Below are positions 12,210-30,191 of a stretch of DNA of 64,000 nt, piece after piece (position 1 is the first letter of the stretch; each line of letters starts with the position of its first letter). Location of the stretch: assembly GCF_032854445.1 (NCBI RefSeq), contig NC_088296.1:17473485-17537484 (forward strand), given 5' to 3'. Made by a program: the position numbers and the translations under genes. Origin of the DNA: Liolophura sinensis (Eukaryota > Mollusca > Polyplacophora > Chitonida > Chitonidae). The notes under the pieces were generated by a model. It did no database searches. It was given only the letters and a program-made list of their open reading frames with translations, and had not been told where the DNA came from.

Positions 12210-12754
12210 CGCACCAAGCGATCTTCAGACAGCGTTTCCTCTCACAGTCCTTGCCGATCGTGATAAAAATCGACTATCAGATACACAAACAAAACAAAAT
12301 ACCACCATTCACAGTCCCCACAACTTCGCCGATCAAGTAGGTCTTCGATCACCACTGAGCATGCGCTCCGCTCAAAATGACATCAGAAATCAATTTTTAC
12401 TTCCGCGAGGGTCCAGAGGGTAAAGGCAGAGGGTAAAGAGTATTGCGGATTGCGAGAAGCGGGCAGATATTGTTAAACTCCTCTAGTGGGTATGAATCAG
12501 GCTACGTAAAACCGTTGCATTTATTAAAAATTATTAAAATGATATTTAACCGTTTTCTGCCACCTATATTTTTGTACTTCTCGTTCACTTTACAGAATTC
12601 TCATTTTGTTTTGTTTGTTTTTCTGTTTATTTTGTTTGTTTGCCTATCTATGTGCCTGTAGGTCTATGCCTGTCATATAGAGTCCATGTGTATGCTGCGA
12701 TTGAAACACTTGTGTTGTGTCCTACGCACATGATACTGTGGTTTCAAAGCGGTA

Positions 12755-12805
12755 TGACGTCATTGTATATAGTACTGTGTACGTCATTCTATGACGTACC
12801 ACGTG
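12755..12805. promoter_or_regulatory. CRE/E-box cluster upstream of ADAM10
   Basis: A full palindromic CRE, TGACGTCA (12755-12762), is followed within 45 bp by ACGTCATTCTATGACGTACC (two half sites) and CCACGTGT. It lies about 550 bp upstream of the ADAM10 start codon. CREB/ATF binding is inferred. Confidence 0.4.
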
Positions 12806-13837
12806 TAGCGGAAAAAGCCTTGTCCAGGGCTGGACGGATGTAACAATGGGGTCTGAAGGGTATAGAATCGTAAAAGTGACATGTTGAAAATAAACAGCAC
12901 ATTACAGGCGAGGGTCCAGGGGACGCTTTTGCCTCGGAGACTCCGCGACCCTAGACTGCCATAGACGTACGTATATTGTTAAGCAGATTCAAAGCTGGGG
13001 CGCCAAAACATGCACGGGGTTTAAATAGTCGTAAAAGAGACATGCTTTCCCAAAAAATGAAACATTAAAAGTTAGAGGGAGTTTGGGGGGGGGGGGGACC
13101 ATTTATCCGAATACATTAGGCGAGGGTCCAGGGGGGCCAGAAATAAAGGTGCTGGGAACCTCACTACCATGCAGAATTAGAAATAGTCCACGGACTCAAT
13201 GTGTTTTTTTTTTTTAAATTCTGGCATTCATCGTCACACTAAATCCATCAACGCCTTTCGAACAAATTGCCGCACATCTACGTAATCCAACTCGACAAAT
13301 TTACCCGCACTAAAAATACTTTTTTCGCCTTTTTGGATTGAATTAAGGTTTAAGTTGTTCTTGCAGACTGCAATCGCAATAAAATACTTTTCTACAGGAT
13401 TTCAATACCAAAACTCAGTTGCATTTCAAACTCAGAAGTAGATCACGTGGCATTGTAAAATAGCCGTCGACAGGCGAGGCACTTGGTATCGCCGAACTTC
13501 TAGCAGTCAACGTGATTACCACGCATCGAGTTAATTGGATTCATAGGTGAGGGTAGAAACTTAAGAGGATAGTATTAGCGATTCCACCATAAAATTTCAT
13601 CAGTGAGCAGTGGAGGTGAGTTAGATTGCCATACGTCGGAAGGAGATGGGAGTTTGAAATCCGCGCCATGTATTTTGGGACGCGTTGATGTTACGATAAC
13701 AATCTAAATTTTTAAAAAGCACACTATCTCTGGATCATCTAGATGGACTAACTTAGAAACAGAGGTTCTGGGAAGAACCATAAAGGGTTGTAGGCGGAAT
13801 CCTCTTAAAAGCCTCGAGTGTCACTGACTTGTGGTAA

Positions 13838-13945
13838 GGTCTGCAGCCGGCTGCAGATAAGTCGTAGGCCTATAAGGGAAATATTCTTGGATACGGCGTG
13901 AAACACAAATCAAATATAAATAAATAAATAAATAAATAAATAAAC
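13838..13945 (+). mobile_element. SINE 3' fragment with AAATA tail
   Basis: GGGAAATATTCTTGGATACG and CGTGAAACACAAATCAAATA are followed by an (AAATA)n tail, the 3' part of the SINE in plus orientation. Confidence 0.8.
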
Positions 13946-13957
13946 AAGAGAATAGAA

Positions 13958-14030
13958 CTGACGGTGGCATAAGAATTGGAGCGTCCGCTTGGGAGTCGGG
14001 AGGTAGGGGATCAGACCCAAAGACTTTTAA
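13958..14030 (+). mobile_element. Possible tRNA-like SINE head of another family
   Basis: GGTGGCATAAGAATTGGAGC, GTCCGCTTGGGAGTCGGGAG and GGGGATCAGACCC resemble the A-box and B-box regions of a tRNA. The wording recalls the GGTTAGAGCGTC and AGTCGGGAGACC stretch in the 157 bp satellite. It is degenerate. Confidence 0.35.
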
Positions 14031-14172
14031 AAATAGTACTTGTTTCTGCCGCGCTTGGCACTCAGCACTGAGAAGTTAGAGTAAGGAAACACGACTGCTG
14101 GGTCAGGCGTCAGTATAACGCGACTGGGTGGAGTGTCATGCCTGGTGTCCTCGGCGTAATGCTTGAATGACA

Positions 14173-14176
<4 letters not shown>

Positions 14177-14235
<59 letters not shown>
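14177..14235. repeat. (GA)n microsatellite
   Basis: An almost pure GA dinucleotide run of about 59 bp. It produces a serine/leucine repeat in a spurious minus-strand frame. Confidence 0.97.
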
Positions 14236-14238
<3 letters not shown>

Positions 14239-14433
14239 GATTAAAACATCACTCAGGTAACAGACTTTCTGTTCATTTTGAGAGGTTATTTTTGAGAGCA
14301 TATAGATGAGGGTTAAAATCTGTCCTAAGGAATTTGTAGATTTCGGGACGTTTATACTTTGCGTGAGCTCTGGGTGACAATAAGCGCTGCACAACGGTCT
14401 AATTTCCACAATCAATCGTTAGTCTAAGGCCAC

Positions 14434-14585
14434 TTATTGGTCTGATTGGTGTTTTACGCCGTACTCAAGAATATTTCACTTATACGACGGCCTCCAGCAT
14501 TATGGCAGCAGGAAACCAGGCCTGGTGGAAACCTACGATCATCCGCAGGTTGCTGGCAGACCTTCCCACGTACGGCCGGATCAAC
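14434..14585 (-). mobile_element. SINE, reverse, truncated head
   Basis: GATTGGTGTTTTACGCCGTA, CTCAAGAATATTTCACTTAT, then CAGGTTGCTGGCAGACCTTC and CACGTACGGCCGGA. Close to the family consensus. Confidence 0.88.
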
Positions 14586-14728
14586 GCATGAAATTGTAGC
14601 GCCACTGTATATATGTGCAAAATTCTGAAGTATATAAACACGGTCGTTATACACATGGTTATATCTGTATAAATATATATTCTTAAAGGATGGTTGCAAA
14701 AGCACTATAAAATGAAGAGTAATATGGT

Positions 14729-14888
14729 TTTATTTATTTATTTATTTATTTGATTGGTGTTTTACGCCGTACTCAAGAAAATTTCACTAGTACGACGGCG
14801 GCCAGCATTATGGTGGGAGGGAACCAGGCAGAGCCCGGGAAAAACCCACGACCATCCGCAGCCTGCTGACAAACCTTCCCAAGTACGG
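14729..14888 (-). mobile_element. SINE, reverse, truncated head
   Basis: A (TTTA)n tail complement, GATTGGTGTTTTACGCCGTA, GCCAGCATTATGGTGGGAGG and GACCATCCGCAGCCTGCTGA. It lies 150 bp from the previous copy in the same orientation. Confidence 0.88.
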
Positions 14889-15502
14889 AACATAGTTTCA
14901 AGGAACGTGAAGAAGGATATGCTAAGAAATGAGAAAAACTTCTCCAGTTTTGAGGCATATCTTATAATTCAGAATAAGGCTTCTATTTTATGCATATTTC
15001 CATCAATCAATGGTCGGAATTATTCGGAAATGATGATAACGCTTAGCTTAGCTATCCAAATTCGGACAAAATTGTTTTCAAAGCTATCACCGTTGACGTC
15101 ATCACAGCAGGTTACCTAATTTCCGGACTGACTGCTGGAGCGTCTGGAAAACTGTAGTTTAAAGCCACATGTATGCCCCAAGAAGAAAGCCGATAAACTT
15201 TTTTTATAGTTTTATATATTAGGCCTCATCTTGTACTACGCATTAAGAAATAAAAACCATACATCCTTTAATTAAATGTGGACGCGTCATCTTTTTCCTA
15301 GAAAGTTTATCCGGAGAGAAACACAAGAATAAATCAATGTGAACCTATTAATTCCTCTTCCTGTGTGGAAAACGATACAAGAAGTCAGGAGGTTTGGCTG
15401 ATGGAAACGAAGAAAAAAAAATAATAAAAAAATAAAAATTAAATAAATAAATAAATAAATAAATAAAACAAAATAACAAACGACCAAAATATTGACAGTT
15501 AC

Positions 15503-15603
15503 AGCGTGGGGGAAACTCACGACCATCCGCAGGTTGCTGGAAGACCTCACGTACGGCCGGAGAGGAAGCCAGCATGAGCTAGACTTGAACACACAGCGAC
15601 CGG
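15503..15603 (-). mobile_element. SINE middle/head fragment, reverse
   Basis: GGGGGAAACTCACGACCATC, CGCAGGTTGCTGGAAGACCT and AGCCAGCATGAGCTAGACTT match the SINE middle; the 3' tail is lost. Confidence 0.8.
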
Positions 15604-17838
15604 ATTGATGAGCAAAAAATATAGATATGTGACGTCAATGCTACATGCAAGTAGATTACTACAGACCACTGTAGAGTCTGTATGATGTTTAAGAAGCATT
15701 TACTTTGGTTTAAAAAAATTCTATTAAAAAATTCTCAGAACTAATTTCTTAGACAGTTTTTGATGGTCTGCCATCTGATGTAGCCTATATTTAGTGTTGT
15801 CACTTGTCACCTGACGAATTTTCCCACGCGCCAGACAATTGAAATGTTCAATCAGGGAGGGATATCAGGATGAATTGATTTTCAATTAGATTTACTAAAC
15901 CATTGAAATGGCTACCACAGGCTAATAACAGTTCACTCAAAATACAATCTGCCAATTTTGACAGAAAATCTGGCGTGTGAGTGGTGCTACAGTGTATATT
16001 CTGTGATTATAAGATAATACAGTGTCATAATGAACATTACACCCTCTTAGTCTAATAAAGCTTTGCGTTAAATTAACAGAAAATGTGTAGGCCTATGTGT
16101 GACGTGGAACAGAACGAATAAATTCAATAGCATCACGCATGCATAACAACAGGGTCTCTCTTAAATCCACTAGGTTATATTATGAGAATTGTGGATGCTT
16201 CCACGAAACCAATTCTCCATGCACTCGCCCCTCCTCTCCTAGTATAGCACAGCGTTATCTCAACAACAGTGCTGTGCTCGTGGCGAGTTTCGGTAGTTCA
16301 TTTAATAACAGTGTGTTTCTCGTCACCACAGCAGACAATTCTGCGCAAGGCCAGTTGGGTAGCAGACTCGAACCTAGCGTATGATGCGCTTCCGTTAATG
16401 TATCCTCCGTGAAATCCACACCCGGAGTGACCCATATGACATTTGCCTCTCATTTCACGTGCACTTAGAAAATTAATATGTTAATTTTAACAGAAAGTTA
16501 GTCAAGAGTGATGTCTAGAATGTGCTCTGTTGTTATATTCAACAAAATATTCTGTTAGCCTATAATAGAATCTTTATGTTGAATTCCTATAATGTGAGTG
16601 GTTTACATTGAACAGAATAATCTGTTATAATAACAGAATTTTATTCTAATTAATGCATGTGAGCTATTCGGCGGGCTCACAAGGCTCCATACAAAAACAA
16701 TGGAAGCCGGAAATCCTAAAAATGGGACTGAACCAACGTCTGGAACCCAGCGACTGGAAAGGGCGAGCGCTCTAAACGTTAATACTAGATCAAATGTATA
16801 CATGCATCAATAAAGTATTCTATTTATTAAGGTTATTTTTTTTGTAATGTTGCATCACACAATTCAAGCATAGGTTACACATGCGCAATTAAGGTAAATG
16901 TGTAAAGAATTGGCCTCCAAACTGAAGAGTGAAAGAGCACTGATTGGGTAATTCTGTCATACATTTTAGGTTGTTGATGCACTATAAATGTCTGCACTGC
17001 TGGTTGGCAACGAGATAAAATGTATTAGAATTTTGTCTGTTTTGGATAGAACTGGAAACTTTTTACCAGTGTTAGTTCCTAACCCCCTGGAGGTTACCAA
17101 GGTAATATGACCTATGACCTCACTTCCTGCAACCACATGTTAAAAAAAATGGTGCTCATGCTGGGTTGCTTTTTGATATGTTGGAGAGAAAAGTGCAAGC
17201 TGCATGTGGTGGTATGGCACTGTACGACCCGAAAGTTAGGGCATACATATATTTTTGAGGTTGAAGTCGACAGATTCACTGCATAAATAGTAAGGAAAAT
17301 CAATGCGCCCGTGTAATCTATAAGCTAAAATCGAAAGCCCACGCGCGTTATAAAGTTTAAACATCGGGCGTGGGTTATTTCTAAAGCCCGAGAGCGCGTC
17401 TGTTTCCGCTCTTGTCACCCGACCCCTGTTTTGCCTTTTAGCCATACCATGGAGGTATATATGCCCCCATGGTCATGCTAGCGTGCATCGCGTGCCAGTG
17501 ATGAGACAAGGTGTTTTCGGGTGAACGCAGCGCATCATGAGGTGAACCTGTACGTCTCGATTATCTGCGATTATCGTGTCACATCTTTGTTTAACTGGGC
17601 CCTCAGTGGATCGCAGGAATTCCAGGTTAAAAGTTGACTAGGAGTTACCAGGTACATCAGAAAAAGACGACTCTGGCCATTTTACGTCTCCTCCCTCTCC
17701 CTCTTGGGAAATAAATAAAATTAGCCTCCAGAATTTGTTGTATTTCGTTGTAACCAAGCATACACATGGTCACAGCCCGTTCCCTACTATCGACAAGACC
17801 AACCCTACACCGTTGACTTGAGCCAGCTTTGTCCAGCA

Positions 17839-18052
17839 ATTTATTTATTTATTTGGATTGATGGTTTACACCGTACTGAAGAATATTTCATTTATACGAC
17901 GGCGCCCAGTATTGTGGTGGGGAAAAATCGGGCAGAGCGCAGTGGAAACCCAAAACCATCCGCATGAGCTCGACCGCATTTATGAGTGGCTCCTGGGTCA
18001 TGGCGCCGCGTTGGTGTGCTGACCCTTTCGGTCACGGAGGCCGCTCTTGTGT
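17839..18052 (-). mobile_element. SINE, reverse, with internal deletion
   Basis: It begins (TTTA)n and TGGTTTACACCGTACTGAAG, then jumps from AACCCAAAACCATCCGCATG to GAGCTCGACCGCA and reaches the head, GTCACGGAGGCCGC. The segment carrying the tRNA B-box region is partly missing. Confidence 0.82.
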
Positions 18053-18119
18053 CCTACGCCTAGATTTGTATACAGAAAAAGATAAAGAGCACAAATTAGA
18101 AGTTAAAACAGATGACATG

Positions 18120-18125
18120 TTTATT
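18120..18125 (-). terminator. Candidate poly(A) signal for RAB27
   Basis: AATAAA on the minus strand (TTTATT on plus). It is the clearest hexamer outside a SINE downstream of the RAB27 stop, and would imply a 3' UTR of about 6.6 kb. Not supported by any other signal. Confidence 0.2.
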
Positions 18126-18417
18126 CTTGTTTAGAGGAATGAAAAGGTAGGGACTGCAGTTTACTGTTACACGTATATACAGATCAAAGATCAGCAGAAA
18201 AATATATAATATATATACACATAAGTAAACAGAACAGGAGGACACTGAATTTGTTTACAGGTATGCTCTTGTCTTGTCTCCTTGTTTCACAACTTTATCT
18301 GACCTTCCACCTTGGAAATAAAATATTTCATAAATCACAGGTACAACAGAATCACAGTAGGAGTGCTTGAGTACACAAATGACGGTACAGACAAATCTGC
18401 AGAGCAAGTACAGTTAG

Positions 18418-18626
18418 TTTAAATCGTCAACCTTTTCAACCACCAGAGCACTGTTTTCAGTGGAATTTATGAATACAATTATACTTAAAAATGATTTCTT
18501 TGTGTCCTTAAACACGTAATCTGTATAAACCTTTGCAAATTATTTCTCTACAATCTATGGTTCTCTCAGAATGTCTCAAAGTATGGTTACAGAAGTGGTT
18601 GAAAAGGTTGAAGAATTAGGGTAGGT
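18418..18626. mobile_element. Diverged MITE copy
   Basis: The left end ATCGTCAACCTTTTCAACCA and the right end TTGAAAAGGTTGAAGAATTA are inverted to each other and match the MITE family ends. The core is strongly diverged. Confidence 0.5.
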
Positions 18627-18699
18627 TAAAACTGCCATTTACCTTGCTGTGAAACAATGGTATTTCTATTCCACAGCTTCACAGTATGCTTAGCCTTAC

Positions 18700-19160
18700 C
18701 TGACTAGTGCTAGTACCTGGCATTTCACAGTATCATAACTTGATAGTTCTAGGCATTTCACAGTATCATTATAATTTGACAGTATTAGTACCTGGCATTT
18801 CACAGTATCATAACTTGATAGTTCTAGGCATTTCACAGTATCATTATAATTTGACAGTACTAGTACCTGGCATTTCACAGTATCACAACTTGATAGTTCT
18901 AGGTATATCACAATATCATTATTTGACAGTACCACTACAGTAATTGGCATTTCGCAGTATCATAACTCACCAGTGCTGGGAATTGACATTACAATGTGTC
19001 ACAACTCAACAGTTCTAGGTATTTCAATATATCATTAACTGACAGTATTTATACTTGACATTTCAAAGTGTCATTTACTTGACAGTCCTAGTACACGGTA
19101 CTTTACAGTAGGATTACCTGACATTTATAATACTGGACATTTCACAGTATCATTAAATAT
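18700..19160. repeat. ~77 bp tandem repeat decaying rightward
   Basis: The unit holds CATTTCACAGTATCATAACT, TGATAGTTCTAGG, CATTTCACAGTATCATTATA and ATTTGACAGT. Three near-perfect copies span 18718-18950, followed by degenerate copies. The open frames on both strands are repeat artefacts. Confidence 0.88.
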
Positions 19161-19419
19161 ACCTCACATTTCAATGATAATTTTCAGTTGCCATTTGACA
19201 TTATGAGAACCTACCATTGTTCACTATGATTTGACCAAAGAGTTGCCCGTTTTTGTTTTTTTTTTCAAAATTACACATGATGCTTGATGTTTTGAATTTT
19301 AGGCTTGTCTATTCAACATATTGATTATTCACAGAAGTTTTAACTGAACTTTCACACCAATGCTGCTTTGACAATACTCACTCATCCACAATAAATTATT
19401 ACAGAGTTTTGGCTATATA

Positions 19420-20130
19420 CTCACTCTAACTTTTTCACCACAATTAAATTATCTGGCCTTTTTGCTATAACCACCCTAACTTTTCAGCAGTAACGTTGTG
19501 TAACTTTTTAAACAATGTTGCCAATAATCCAGGCATCATAAATTATCTGGCTTTTTTACTATAACCACCCTAACTTTTCACAGCAACGTTGTGTAACTTT
19601 TTAAACAATGTTGCTTTGACTTTCCACACTCAGACTAACAATCCAGGCATCATAAATTATCTGGCTTTTTTGCTGTAACCACCCTAACTTTTCAAAACAA
19701 CGTGTAACTTTTTAAACAATGTTGCCTTGACTTTCCACACTCAGGCTAACAGTACAGGCATCATAAATTATCTGGCGTTTTTGCTATAACCACCCTAACT
19801 TTTCAAAACAACATTGTGTAACTTTTTAAACAATGTTGCTATGACTTTCCACACTCAGGCTAACAATCCAGGCATCATAAATGATCTGGCTTTTTTGCTA
19901 TAACCACCTTAACTTTTCACAGCATCATTGTGTGACTTTTTAAACAATGTTGCTTTGACTTTCCACACTCAGGCCAGCAGTACAGGCATCATAAATGATC
20001 TGGCTTTTTTGCTATAACCACCTTAACTTTTCACAGCATCATTGTGTGACTTTTTAAACAATGTTGCTTTGACTTACCACACTCAGGCTAACAATCCAGG
20101 CATCATTAAATTATCTGGCTATTGTACTAC
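19420..20130. repeat. ~115 bp tandem repeat, about six copies
   Basis: The unit carries AAATTATCTGGCTTTTTTGC, TATAACCACCCTAACTTTTC, GTGTAACTTTTTAAACAATG, TTGACTTTCCACACTCAGGC and CAGGCATCAT. Some units lack the last segment. It lies in the spacer or 3' UTR of RAB27. Confidence 0.88.
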
Positions 20131-20926
20131 GACCTCTCTGTGACCTCTTATAGTATTTTCGCATGGTTTTTCCCTGTAGCATTGATTAATGTTTTAAGAC
20201 ACAACAATTTTATATTGAGCTTGATATATTTTCAACTTTGCAGTAGCCTGCAGCACTAATTCGGCTTGCCTATTCACCATAATCTTGTCGGTAATTTAAC
20301 AATTAATTAACTAATTAATAGACTTTTGAGTTACAACAATGATACAGTATGCCATTTCTAGAAAAAGTAAACTAACAAATATATCTGTCCCATATATACA
20401 TCATGCAAAAAAGGAAAATAGAAAATTGTTAATAAAAATACAAGCTTTAGTCGAAACAATTATCCATGACATATAAGGTGAGTAAAGGTTGAGATTTACC
20501 TGAACAATACATATGAGTGGAGAGAAAATAAAAATGGCAATATATGATATAATTTCTTTACAACATCCACTCTGTCGTCATTATTTCCCTCTGCCTAAAT
20601 TAGAACAATTAGTACATCACAAACAAACCACGTTTGTGGTGCAGGCTACACAGCTGCCATACTTTGAACTTTACCACAGCAGTTATCTCCCCTAGATCAG
20701 TTCCACACAATGTTCACTTTCTATTGTTTAGAGCATAAACGAGCTCATGCTCTGAAACTGATTATCCAATTAAATTACATTTATGTGATGGCTTGGAACA
20801 GCCAATTGGGTTGTTTGCAGATAACACTTCCTGACTACATACATCAGTGTGTCACCTGGATACTAGGTACACAAAACAAAGTTTCACATGACCAGCTTGT
20901 CTACCTGGAATGCTGTGCCCAATGAG

Positions 20927-21134
20927 GTCGGCCAGCCTTCTACAAAGGGAAGCAAATCTTGTAACTGATAAAACAGCAGTGCCCTCTATCTACTTAAATA
21001 ACAATACCACTCATTTCAATGCCATCACCAGTAATCATAAATAATAAGAGCTGACATTGTTATTCAAATAGGTAGGGGGCACTGTTGTTTAATCAGTTAC
21101 AAGATTTGCTTCCCTTTGCAGAAGGCTGGCCGAC
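20927..21134. mobile_element. 208 bp foldback (hairpin) MITE-like element
   Basis: The left arm starts GTCGGCCAGCCTTCTACAAA and GGGAAGCAAATCTTGTAACT; the right arm is its reverse complement, ending CAGAAGGCTGGCCGAC. The arms are roughly 80 bp with few mismatches around a ~40 bp loop. It has no coding capacity. Target duplications are not obvious. Confidence 0.8.
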
Positions 21135-21567
21135 ACCACTGTTCAAAAATGTATTAGACCGTTATTGACCTTAGCCTAGACTAAAGTGCCATTTACTTTA
21201 TACTTGGATGAGACTGGTATCAAGAGATAAGCTTAGATTAACTCTAATACATTTCTGAACAAATGGCCCCTTGATATTGATTCAGCAAGGTATTAGTTGG
21301 AACATACAATAGAATAAACATACCAGATTCAGTAACTAGGATTTTTTCACATATCGTTAAGCAACTTTAAGAATTTCTAACATCCTAGTAGGCAATTCCC
21401 TATTCACAAACGCGTTGCACTACGTCTTAAATATTCAAAAATTTTCTGCTTCCCTCACTGTCTCAACAACACCTGCTGCTCCGAGTTTTAAAATATTTTT
21501 TTTTAAATTTTACTTCTTGCAAGAAAAATGTAAATGAAGTTGTGAATGAAGGTAGGATTCAAATGGT

Positions 21568-21640
21568 TGTATTTATTTGATTTGTGTTCCAAGCTATACT
21601 CAGTGATATTTCACTTACCGGTACTGGCATACAATAGCAC
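21568..21640 (-). mobile_element. SINE 3' fragment, reverse, diverged
   Basis: TATTTATTTGATTTGTGTTC and CTCAGTGATATTTCACTTAC match the SINE tail with many changes. Confidence 0.6.
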
Positions 21641-21756
21641 AACAGACTGATTGCACCTCTGTACAAGTCTAATTACTGACAAGGGATTGATTTTTCTGGA
21701 AGTGCTAAAACTAGTTACGCCCAAAAGTAACACAAATTCATATCCTTTTCCAAACT

Positions 21757-21960
21757 TACCCTAATTCCTCAACCTTTTCCGCATATGAAAGAGTAACTTT
21801 CAGTGCAATTTATGGACATTCATAACTAGATTTTGGAGACAGAACTACCTTTGTTGGGCTTTGCAAAAAAGTATAATTTCACTAGTGAACACAGAATAAA
21901 GCCTTCAGAATATACCTGAATAAACACCTTGTGAACATGCGGTTGATATATTAGAGAAGT
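21757..21960. mobile_element. MITE copy 3, near complete
   Basis: The left end ACCCTAATTCCTCAACCTTT is followed by CATATGAAAGAGTAACTTTC and GTATAATTTCACTAG. The right end CACCTTGTGAACATGCGG is only partly conserved. Confidence 0.72.
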
Positions 21961-22794
21961 AGTGGGTTTCAATTTCTCAAATAAACGAACTATGTATGAT
22001 TATGTATGAGCTTTTTTCCACGACATTTTTATCGGAAAACAAGTAATTTTTTTATCTTGCCTTAAGCTTTATACAAGAGCTTCCAGTTTACTTAGGGGCT
22101 GTCTTGGGCCTATTTTAAATAATACAATTTACAATGTCACCATTTCTCAAAACAAATCCATGCCCTCAACACAAATTTTGTGCCTACTATTGAGGGGGCC
22201 AGTTGTGGCCATGAAAACCCTGAAAATATACTGGCCGAGTTTTAATAACCCGCTACAGAAAATGAACTAGTGAAATGTTCACCCGGGTAACAGCCTTTCA
22301 ACAACATTGTTGTTGGTTATATCATTATGTGAGAGTGTTTCATCTTTCATTTAAAAGTTCCAGTTCTTTTCCAAAACTTGTCGTTGATTCGTCATGTAAG
22401 TTACACCCAGTGGAGAGAATTAAGACATGCTTTGTGAAACCAACATAGCAGAAAAAAAAAAAAGAGTTACAGTCTATCGCTAAGTTATGGTACTTTGAAG
22501 AAACAGATCCCTGGAGAAAAAAAAAGACGGATGAATGAATAGCCTTAATAAATGGACTTGTTCAACTTTGCAAACCCATACAGGACATGTTTACATGTAG
22601 CTTGTCCTGGTGCCATGTCAAATGCAGCACTCTGAGCACATAAGACAAATCAGTCCCAGTGGTGTACTTGTTTGTTACTTTTTGTAATGTCTCACAATTT
22701 CTGCCCAGCTCTGCTTGTAAAGCACAGAGCAAGAAGAATGTGTTTAAACACAGATTGGAAATGACAGTCCAGATTGGCCACAGATTGGCCAAGG

Positions 22795-22920
22795 TCAATG
22801 CACATCATTCCAAGGTCATTGCACATCATTCCAAGGTCACTGCACGTTCAAAGGTCACTGCACATTCCAAGGTCACTGCACATTCCAAGGTCACTGCACA
22901 TTCCAAGGTCAATACACACT
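22795..22920. repeat. 18-21 bp AAGGTCACTGCACATTCC repeat, six to seven copies
   Basis: A short tandem array; each unit contains AAGGTCA, a nuclear-receptor half-site word, probably by chance. Confidence 0.85.
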
Positions 22921-23283
22921 GCACTCACAGTCATGCTATTAGTGGCAAGTATGCACAGTTTTCACTCACAGTTTCGGGCTGTTTTGAATTTTCAAAACCC
23001 AGAATCTAGCTAGTGTGTTTAAGAATCACTGTGTTATTTACATACACATGTGAGCAATTAGTCTGTTCCTCACTAGATGGGATTTGATGCCTGCAAATGT
23101 CCGGTGCTCACTGGCAAGCTTGGAAATATACATATATGTAATGAACCTTCAACCTGCTTCTACAAATAATAAATTTCATTCTCCATGTAAATAAAGTAAT
23201 CTTCCTCGCCCCTAATATTATTTAAATCACAACCAATATTAAAAGATGTAAATAGATCAGAGGAAAAAAGTTAGATGTAAATA

Positions 23284-23393
23284 TTAATATATATATATAT
23301 ATATATGTGTATAGTATATATATATATATATATATATATTAAATATATGCGTATAATATATATATATATTATATATATATATATATGCGTATA

Positions 23394-23432
<39 letters not shown>
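23284..23432. repeat. (TA)n/(CA)n compound microsatellite
   Basis: Long TA runs broken by TGCGTATAA, ending in (CA)n at 23411-23431. Confidence 0.95.
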
Positions 23433-23779
23433 GAGTACAATCACATTTGAGTCTTATGTTTTGTTTCTTTTTGTAACATGTGGCAAGTATTCCAGCCAAA
23501 ATGGTTACCAGGTCTTCACTGAATTACCTCCCTTGTGATACAACAGGTGCTATGACAAAAGTGCAAGATTAGCTTTTGACAGGTGAATCCACAAGTGCGA
23601 CCTTGTCTGGTTTAACATGCAGTCTGAATAATACAGTGCCATATTTATAGGCAAAAGAATGTAAAAGAAGCATGACATTGGAAGTCACGGAAATCTCTTG
23701 AGATCTTCAATTTAAACACTGTTTTTCACAGAGCAGAATTAAGTGCATGTGTAGCAAGCCAATCAGCTTTCAAGATACA

Positions 23780-24745
23780 TGTGGAAGGACCAATCAGGAA
23801 AACCAATAAATCAACACTCTTTTTCAACACAACTTTTACAAAAACCCCATCAAAAAAAAAAAAACAATTCGGAACCTGTAGACTGATCTGCTTATCTTTG
23901 GCGAATCATCGCATGGACATCCTGACCAATCAGACATTTGATGACTTTCTTGCTTATCAATTAGTGAACAATAAACCAGTAATCACTCTGACCAATAGGG
24001 AAGTTTCGAGTTCGAACTCTTCTATTGATGAAGGTAAAAAAAGTTCAACTGTCTCATGTAGCCTGTCAAAAATGTTAGGCAACTATTTTGGATCACATTT
24101 ACTATGACATGGGCATCCGAAAAAAGTTCCACAAAAGTAATTTAGAGACGAATGATTGAGAAAACTGAGAATCTGAACGTTTGTGAATTTGAGGAGTTCG
24201 TAAAGGAACAAGGTGTTATTTGTGCCTCCGGAAAAGGGTGATCGGTGAATTAATGTCAACAAAAGTTGCCTAACATTTTTTAGAAGTCACAAGACACAGC
24301 AGGAATGTGGCAACAAAACAATTCCAGCTCGAATTCCCAATGAAAAGAGTAGGTGATTTTGACCAGGGAAAAAAAGTCTGACAATTTACCAATAAGACAG
24401 CATCCAGAACAATCAAAAAAAAACACAAGACTCGCACTAGTGAACCAAGGCCAATCAACCGTGACCACTGATGTGTTAAAAAAAAAAAAAAACGGCAAAA
24501 AGGCAGTAAGGCATTTTGACCATTCAAAATAGGTTTTCACACTACCCTACAGCTAACAAGTGCTCCAGATAATCTGACGGATCAAAGTGACCTGTCCTAC
24601 TGACCAATCCATGAGCTCTCCCAGCTTTTCTCACTGGTCAAGCATACATGTACTGTACCGTGTCTGTGGCGTGACCAATCAGAAAGCAGAGTAAGATATT
24701 CTGACAACTTGAAATATAAACATTTAACACTTGACTTGTAACAGA
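23780..24745. other. Probable RAB27 3' UTR start
   Basis: No coding signal. It contains a 17 bp inverted repeat (AAAAATGTTAGGCAACT near 24068 and its complement near 24258) about 190 bp apart, and A-runs that look like gene or transposon ends. Open frames here are not convincing. Confidence 0.4.

Positions 24746-30191
<5,446 letters not shown>

Larger units (their letters stand above)
12440..17838. other. Spacer upstream of ADAM10 with no recognised gene
   Basis: No exon with recognisable protein similarity is seen on either strand. It holds diverged copies of a GCGAGGGTCCAGGGG segment (12405, 12905 and 13118), a short G-run, a (GA)n run, several SINE pieces, and many TAACAGAA words around 16.0-16.7 kb. 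Parts of 12.2-12.5 kb probably form the ADAM10 promoter and 5' UTR. Confidence 0.5.

Noticed and set aside
17430-17475. Inverted ACCATGGAGG / CCCCCATGGT as a regulatory palindrome
   Set aside because: Short, imperfect and without nearby gene structure.
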